Assembly (NCBI GenBank): GCA_936440205.1 | Contig: OW387150.1 | Span: forward strand, 12,064,152-12,128,151 | Direction of reading: 5' to 3' | Length of the DNA: 64,000 nucleotides | Origin: Lepidonotus clava | Lineage: Eukaryota > Annelida > Polychaeta > Phyllodocida > Polynoidae | Shown here: positions 26,427-64,000 of the stretch, in pieces | How positions within the stretch are numbered: position 1 is the first letter of the stretch | How the letters are laid out: each line of letters opens with the position of its first letter | Translations under genes and position numbers: made by a program | The notes under the pieces: model-generated | Told to the model about the DNA's origin: nothing | Databases searched by the model: none | Seen by the model: the letters and a program-made list of their open reading frames with translations, nothing else

Positions 26427-28164
26427 GCGTATGTCATTGCCTGTCCCTGTCAATGACTGTTACATCCGGCAGGGACAGTGGGATCCCCTCACAGCTTTAC
26501 CTCGCCGTGACAGCATTAGCAGGAAACGTACCTAGGTGTGACAGCTGCACCTGGAAGTAATGGCCACTTTTCGTTTCCGCCAAGTACAAATTGAGCTTCA
26601 CATATTTTTTTTATTCACTATCAATTAGTGTCAATAATAAGTGATGTAAATAATGATAATAGGAAGCATCCTTCTATTTGTTTTTGGCGAGTACAACTTT
26701 GGCTTAACATACTAAATGTTGACTATTAATTTGGGTTGATATCGAGTGGTATAAAATATATTATGCGAAGGACTCTTCTATTTGTTTCCTTTGTGCTGAT
26801 GTAGAGAAGTTTTTTAGAGTGGTGTTATAATATATGAATATCAAATTTTAATCATTCATAGGTCACAAGTGAATGGACGTGGTTTGAACTCTCACAAAAG
26901 ACACCATTTCTCGAGAACCTGATCTTCATTTTTACACAAACCGCTGCTATCATTATCAATAGTCCTTCCAGGCCCAAATATGATACACTCCTGGGAGCAT
27001 CATTAGTATTCCGAGTCCCACAGACAATAGAGATCTCAGCTTTCTGACTCTGAAGCCAACTGCACCAGTCTAATAGAGCCCACGCTGGTTCCTGGCACGC
27101 GTCACCTGGCAAGCACAAAGTGGTCAGTGGGGCCGGAGACAGCACGCTGGGTACCAGTGGTCGGACACTGGAGGAGGTGGGAGGGGGGGTGTTAAACAAG
27201 CCTGTTTAATTATTCACAATTAGCGCCCATTCTGAGCTCATTGGACGCTACAGAATGACTCTCATTGCTACCCCAGTCCAACAAGGATGGATCCCAAATA
27301 ATACTGTAAACGAATTTATTTTCGCGCTGTACATATATTTCGCGCATCCACATGCAGAACATAATTTGCGCCGAAGATGATGTTAGTGAAAAAAATATAG
27401 CATCATGGATCAGAATTGATAGGATTCACTGCTGAATGCGCGAAATTATAATTGCGATGAAATGTCTTGAAATGCTAGATGTGGGAAAATATGTCCACTC
27501 ACAGTCTGTTGTCGATAACCAATGTTGGAACACGAATGACAAAGTGAATAAGTCACAGATTTCGGAAATTAATTTTCTGAAGTACTATTGGGAAAGCAGT
27601 CGCTTTGCTTTGGGAACGTATGCTGCATAGGTTATTAAGCTTGATAATTAAGTTAGCAGCCTGACAATAGATGACGTCATCCATATGGACCAGGTGGTCC
27701 TTGGGACTCCTACACAGTTGTCCACTGACAGTGTCTCCCCCTCCTCAGTATCCCCAAGCATTGATATTATAACAGACCCACCCAGTTAGACCCCCACTGC
27801 TACCCCACGTGGACATCTTCACCCTTCAGTCTCAGCCGTTACTGACCATGTGGTGACCACTCCACTGACCACTCCACGGCCCACCCTGGAGGCTGAGCCG
27901 ATGACCCTTGGCGGGCAGCGGGGGCTGTTGTCTCCACGGCAGACACGTGGGGACAATCAATGGTCAGAGCTACTTTAATCCGATGACATGCATGCAAATC
28001 CCAGGGGATGGGTAGGGTGGAGGGACAGGAGAAGGAAAGTGCAAAGGAGGGAGGAGGTTGTTGCGTTATCATAGTTAATGCGTTCAGTGTTGTGCTGATA
28101 GCCTTTGAAGCATAGTCCTGTTTTACAACTTCATAGCGCCCAAATCGTCGGATCAAGTCAAATA

Positions 28165-28462
28165 AGGTACCTTGGTTAGTGGATTCGTACATAACTGATA
28201 CTCAGGTACTTAGCTGGGTGGATTAATACATAGCTGAGACTCATAACTGTACCTTGCTTGGTACGTGACTGATACTATAGGTATATGTACCTTAGATCTA
28301 TAGCTTGGAGGATTCGCACATAATTTGCGATAACTTAAGTAGCGAACCTTGCTTGATGCATTGGTACAATAACTGACACCTATGTACATTGTTTGATGGT
28401 TTTGTACATAACTGATACGTAGGTATCTTGCTTGGTGGATCAGTACTTTAATGATACCTAGG
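28165..28462 (+). repeat. Degenerate tandem repeat, about 60-bp unit
   Basis: About five diverged units share TTCGTACATAACTGATAC, AGGTA and CCTTGCTTGGTGGAT. Confidence 0.6.
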
Positions 28463-29111
28463 AGATGACAACCACTAAACTAAAAGGACGTTGAATACAA
28501 CAAAATAACAGGCAACCCGCATAACTAGACGTCCCATCACAAACGATCAGTGACATATCTACCCATTGACGCTGAGTTATGTTCATTGTTTCTTGACACA
28601 TACACAAGATATAGTATGACAGACCTAACTTGCATCATTTAACATACGCGGGTTCAACACAATAGTTTTTAACCTTTCTATCGCCTCTCACGTATTAACA
28701 GAGATGGGAAACCGTACAATGGGAATCCCCCATGACACCTATCAATGACACGGCCAATCTTCACACGCTTGAGTATTTGAAAACAGACACACAAAAAGCG
28801 GAGTTGCCCTTGGTAGGTAGTTTTATGTGCCACTTGCCTTGATTAATTATGTGACGTGCATGCAGGATAGGGCTGAATTCTGGCCTGGGGGTAGGTTTGT
28901 GGCTGTAAGGTTGACGGTACAGCGTCTTGTGGTACTCACTATTGTACTCATAGTGACTGTGCAGGTCTTATGGTATTTTGGGGTTTATTCCAGTGTAGGG
29001 CACTTACTAAGGACATATTGTAGGCTCACAGCTCATTTCGAATACGCCATTTCTTAGAGTTCTTAAAAAGCGAAGGTGCGTGCACCCTAAGAATGTTAGT
29101 TTTAGTATATG

Positions 29112-29153
29112 CAGAGAGATTAAAGTTCAAAAGTTCTAACTTTACTCTCTCTG
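29112..29153. repeat. Hairpin repeat, copy 2
   Basis: Arms CAGAGAGATTAAAGTT (29112-29127) and AACTTTACTCTCTCTG (29138-29153) pair at 15 of 16 positions around a 10-base loop. The arm consensus CAGAGAGAGTRAAGTT is shared with the hairpin at 26203. This copy lies about 190 bp before the first coding exon. Confidence 0.65.
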
Positions 29154-29414
29154 GTGTATGTACTGCAGCATTAATGGTATCCTACAAGTAATTCACATGT
29201 ATGTCAATACATTGTGTGTATTCCTCTCAGTTCTCACAGTCATCACCAATGTAGTTTGTTGATGACTCACATCTAACAGTCATTGTAAATACATCAAACG
29301 TATATCCTCAGTTCTCACCGTTGTTTCCTCCTTGTGTCTTCCAGAGGCAGAGCCGTGGCGACTAACGTGGATTTCGAGTCGAGTGTGTCGAACGGTTGCC
29401 ACGACAACCTAATC

Positions 29415-61318
<31,904 letters not shown>

Positions 61319-61549
61319 AAGAGGGTATGTAACTTTATTCACGTAAAAATCCCATTTATTTCGTTATGGTATTGTTTTAGTGACCAACATTTGAGGGAAT
61401 TTTCTAATTTCGACCAACCCAACAGACTCAAAGGGCTATTTAAAGATATGTCTATTCGTGACAAAACTCCTCAATTTTCAGTGACCTTTGTATACGAATT
61501 GGCCTAAGATGAATACCCGAGGACTATTAATTTTCAATGTAGATAGAGG

Positions 61550-61715
61550 GAATTTTGGTGATTTTTTTTGGAGGAACATGGTAATTTTTGGTGATTATTT
61601 TTAAAACAAAGATGGTGATTTTTGGTGATTTTCCCCCCAACAAAGATGGCAATTTTTGGTGATTTTGATTTTAAAAAAAGGAGAAAAAACGATGGCAATT
61701 TTGGTGATTTTTATT
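61550..61715 (+). repeat. Degenerate tandem repeat, GATGG(T/C)AATTTTTGGTGATTT
   Basis: Five or six irregular units of 27-45 bp carry GATGG(C/T)(A/G)ATTTTTGGTGATTTT separated by A-rich linkers. It lies directly downstream of the proposed stop. Confidence 0.75.
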
Positions 61716-61902
61716 TGTTCAATTAGATTTAAAAACCCAAAGAGGCGGTCGGATTTTGGTGTGTGTTGTTGCTGCGGGGGGCTAGCCCCCGACCTGCGTT
61801 ACCCCGTTGGCTTCGCACGTGGCCACTAGCCCACCCTCAACTTGCACACTGGCTCACACCAACGCAAACAACAACAAGGCATCTGCTCGCCGCTGTCAGG
61901 GT

Positions 61903-62055
61903 GAGCTGCTCGCCAACCACCCTGCCACCTGGCGCTCTGGCAGCTCTCTACTACTATAAACTAGACACCGAGCTCTAAATAGACTGAGGGAGCTGCTCCC
62001 CGTTCTAGCACTAAGTAACGACACGCCTTATGACTCTGTGCCTAACGAGCTGCTC
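61903..62055 (+). promoter_or_regulatory. Cluster of three GAGCTGCTC 9-mers
   Basis: Exact copies at 61903-61911, 61990-61998 and 62047-62055, all in the same orientation and in a GC-rich patch that also holds a CCACCTGGCGC word (CTCF-like, about 61925). Confidence 0.4.
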
Positions 62056-62957
62056 TCTTCCATCCTCGGCCATTGTTTCACTCTTCTCTAGGACTTCAGT
62101 AGTAGCTCAACAATTTCTGACGCACTCCTGATCTTGCAGAACTCCTGCCAATTTTCTGGGTAATTTTTTCGTGAAAATCCTTTTTTGAAAGTGGAAAGTT
62201 TTTGTAAATTTCAAATATAATTTTTTTAATCGAAATTGATGCAAACATTTTATAGCCAAAGTAGATTGTATGCCCTTTTGAAAAGTTAAAACCAGTACCT
62301 AAATTGCAAAATTGATTTTTCAAAAATTATATATCATTTGGTAATTTGAACAGTAGGACAATGTCGGGAAAATCAATGGAAAAGATGACTTGGGAGTTGG
62401 GTGTCAGAATAATTCGTGAAACGCAGAGAGAGAGAGAACTCATGCCAGTTTTGAGTGTGGTGTGGTGTGTCTGCACTGATCATACATTGGCTAGTGCAAC
62501 CAAATCAGTCAAATCAATAAGGCAATGATAGCAATAAATAAGGCAAGGTTAAAACCAGCTGTCCACTGTCTCAACCTGTTCACAGTTCCCACCAGCCAGA
62601 TGACCATGGAAGCCCACTAGCAGCTGGTTGAGACAATCATATTGGATTTGAGGGGTGGGGCACCTGGCAACCAATCTCTATTCTCCTTCTATACAATTTT
62701 TTTTAATCAATCTTCAACTTTGAAATCCCTCCTTGACCCTGTCTCAATCTCTCCGCCCGCTGTCGCCCGGAAAGACAGCGCGCGCGGTTGTCCCACAATG
62801 GAAACGCTCTTTTTTTAACACGGCTCTCGTGATAATCCCAGAATGCCCCTGTCTGAGTTTGTTCCAATGATGTTTCCTGTTTCCGGTCACATGACTTCCT
62901 CCTTGGCCACGTATCCCATGATTCCTTCCTTGCCTCCCTTATGTCTGAGCTGGCTTT

Positions 62958-62971
62958 GTTACCATGGTAAC
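62958..62971. promoter_or_regulatory. Perfect palindromic RFX X-box
   Basis: GTTACCATGGTAAC is a complete 14-bp palindrome matching the X-box consensus at every position. It lies downstream of the PCBP coding region. Confidence 0.5.
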
Positions 62972-64000
62972 ATAAATACTAACTATGATGCCAGATGCTG
63001 CTTTTTTTCTTCTCATTTTTTTTAATATGATACTTTTGTTCTGTGTTACTGTATCATAACAGTAGCGTGAAACAAAAGAGTTAACCATTTTGATTTGAAT
63101 ATTCTTTCTCCAAATATTATCATTTATATATATTTTTTAATCAACAAAACTAGGTTCCTTCTCTGAGACAGCTCCTTTTGTGAGGCCCCTAAATTGTTGC
63201 ATGAGAACACATTGTATGTATAATCAACGCCGTCGCATGAGCTGCCACTTTTCTAAGCAAATACTCTTCTTAACTTTCAAATTAACCACAATAATATGCT
63301 CAAGCAGTGGCATTCCGAATCACCAATAGAGATCTAAAGAAATATCTATGTTAGATGTATGCCAAATTTATCAGAAATCATTGGGCACTTGTTGAAGACC
63401 AAAAAAAGTATGGATTTAAAGGATCATTCATCCAAGACAAAAGTCAACTTAAACAAACTTTTTGTAACATTACAGTATTATTGAATAAAAACATCAACCA
63501 TATTCTGTGAAATTGGCGACGTCACTTTACCATTTCAAGAAGTAACCTATTCAAAATATTCAAAACTTTTACTTCTCAAAAAAAGAAAAACAATATCATG
63601 TGTTTTCATGCAAAATTTCCTTTAATTTGGTTCCGCTCGATTGATTTCTTCATTTCCCTCCGTGTCCTCTACAAGTTTCCCAGAGAGGGGCTTGGCTGCC
63701 GTCTCCTCTTTTCGGCTGTAGATCCTAGGCAAGGACTGGCGGGGGTGCCTCCCCAGTCGCCGCTGCTGCATCCCTTGGCATTTTGTGCGTTTAGTGTGGA
63801 TTTTATGTTCAAGATAATGATCCTATCTTCACCATTATTATATCCCATACACACTACAATCATGATACATGTCCTCCTAAATTATCATACCAGATTTTTT
63901 TTTTTTAACTAAGTTATCTTGGGTAGTTTCTGAGTCCACCCCCAAAAAAAGTAAGTCCCAACTCCTTCACAAGTACATGTGAAGGAGATTTAGTGAACAA

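Larger units (their letters stand above)
8298..29344 (+). other. PCBP: Intron 1 of the PCBP gene (21 kb)
   Basis: Donor GTAAGT at 8298; acceptor pyrimidine tract and CTTCCAG ending at 29344. No exon of a second gene was recognised on either strand. The intron carries minisatellites, a MITE-like palindrome, dispersed repeats, a 19-base C tract and clusters of GTGGTCA and GAGCAGCTC words, listed separately. Stretches not listed hold nothing I can name. Its 5' boundary depends on exon 1 being correct. Confidence 0.4.
61319..64000 (+). other. PCBP: 3' UTR and downstream flank
   Basis: No further exon is evident. AATAAA signals are at about 62533-62538 and 63484-63489; neither is clearly the poly(A) site. 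The stretch also holds GATTTTTGGTG repeats, a 9-mer cluster and a perfect X-box. GC rises at 61740-62060 and 62740-62950. Confidence 0.5.

Overview
This is animal nuclear DNA. It holds one recognisable protein-coding gene, spread over most of the window on the + strand: a poly(rC)-binding protein (PCBP / hnRNP E, alpha-CP family; Drosophila mushroom-body expressed is the fly relative). The protein has three KH domains. It is cut into at least 12 coding exons whose splice sites, phases and encoded residues can be read directly, and I reconstruct about 386 residues from Met at 29415 to a probable stop at 61318. The introns are long, C-tracts are frequent, TAGGCC words are common and no long transposon ORF is present. 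This suits an invertebrate such as an echinoderm, hemichordate, lancelet or lophotrochozoan. The sequence alone does not fix the phylum, and the KH domains look intermediate between insect and vertebrate PCBPs.

Layout. 1-7750: non-coding. It has a promoter-like cluster (CCAAT, CACGTG, ETS site) near 1.1-1.2 kb, a degenerate tandem repeat at 2.2-2.5 kb and tandem RFX X-box motifs at 4.26 kb. 7750-8297: a CAG/CCA-rich stretch ending in a strong splice donor, the best candidate for a 5' non-coding exon. 8298-29344: a 21-kb first intron with minisatellites, a MITE-like palindrome, a 19-base C tract and a dispersed 60-70 bp repeat family. 29345-29492: exon with the start codon. 38124-44114: three exons that complete KH1, two of them microexons of 24 and 33 nt. 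45756-45821: a 66-nt exon between KH1 and KH2. 46280-48021: two exons for KH2. 51459-57059: linker exons. 57711-57773: a possible 63-nt cassette exon. 59946-60843: two exons for KH3. 61300-61318: probable last codons, followed by 3' UTR or flank to the window end.

Non-coding signals. The strongest unexplained one is a 9-mer, GAGCAGCTC or its reverse complement GAGCTGCTC. I find it 23 times, against about 0.5 expected, in clusters that often sit beside TGACTC words. Others are: long C tracts on the sense strand of a gene for a C-tract-binding protein; a minisatellite whose last unit supplies the acceptor of the KH3 exon; AGGTCA half-site clusters, one directly before the 66-nt exon; RFX X-boxes; CTCF-like sites, two sharing an identical 14-mer; a CRE/E-box cluster inside intron 9; and a 187-bp palindromic MITE with TAA target duplications.

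Everything was read by eye. Exon calls for the KH domains are secure. The 5' exon, the two extra exons, the C-terminus and all regulatory calls are progressively less certain.
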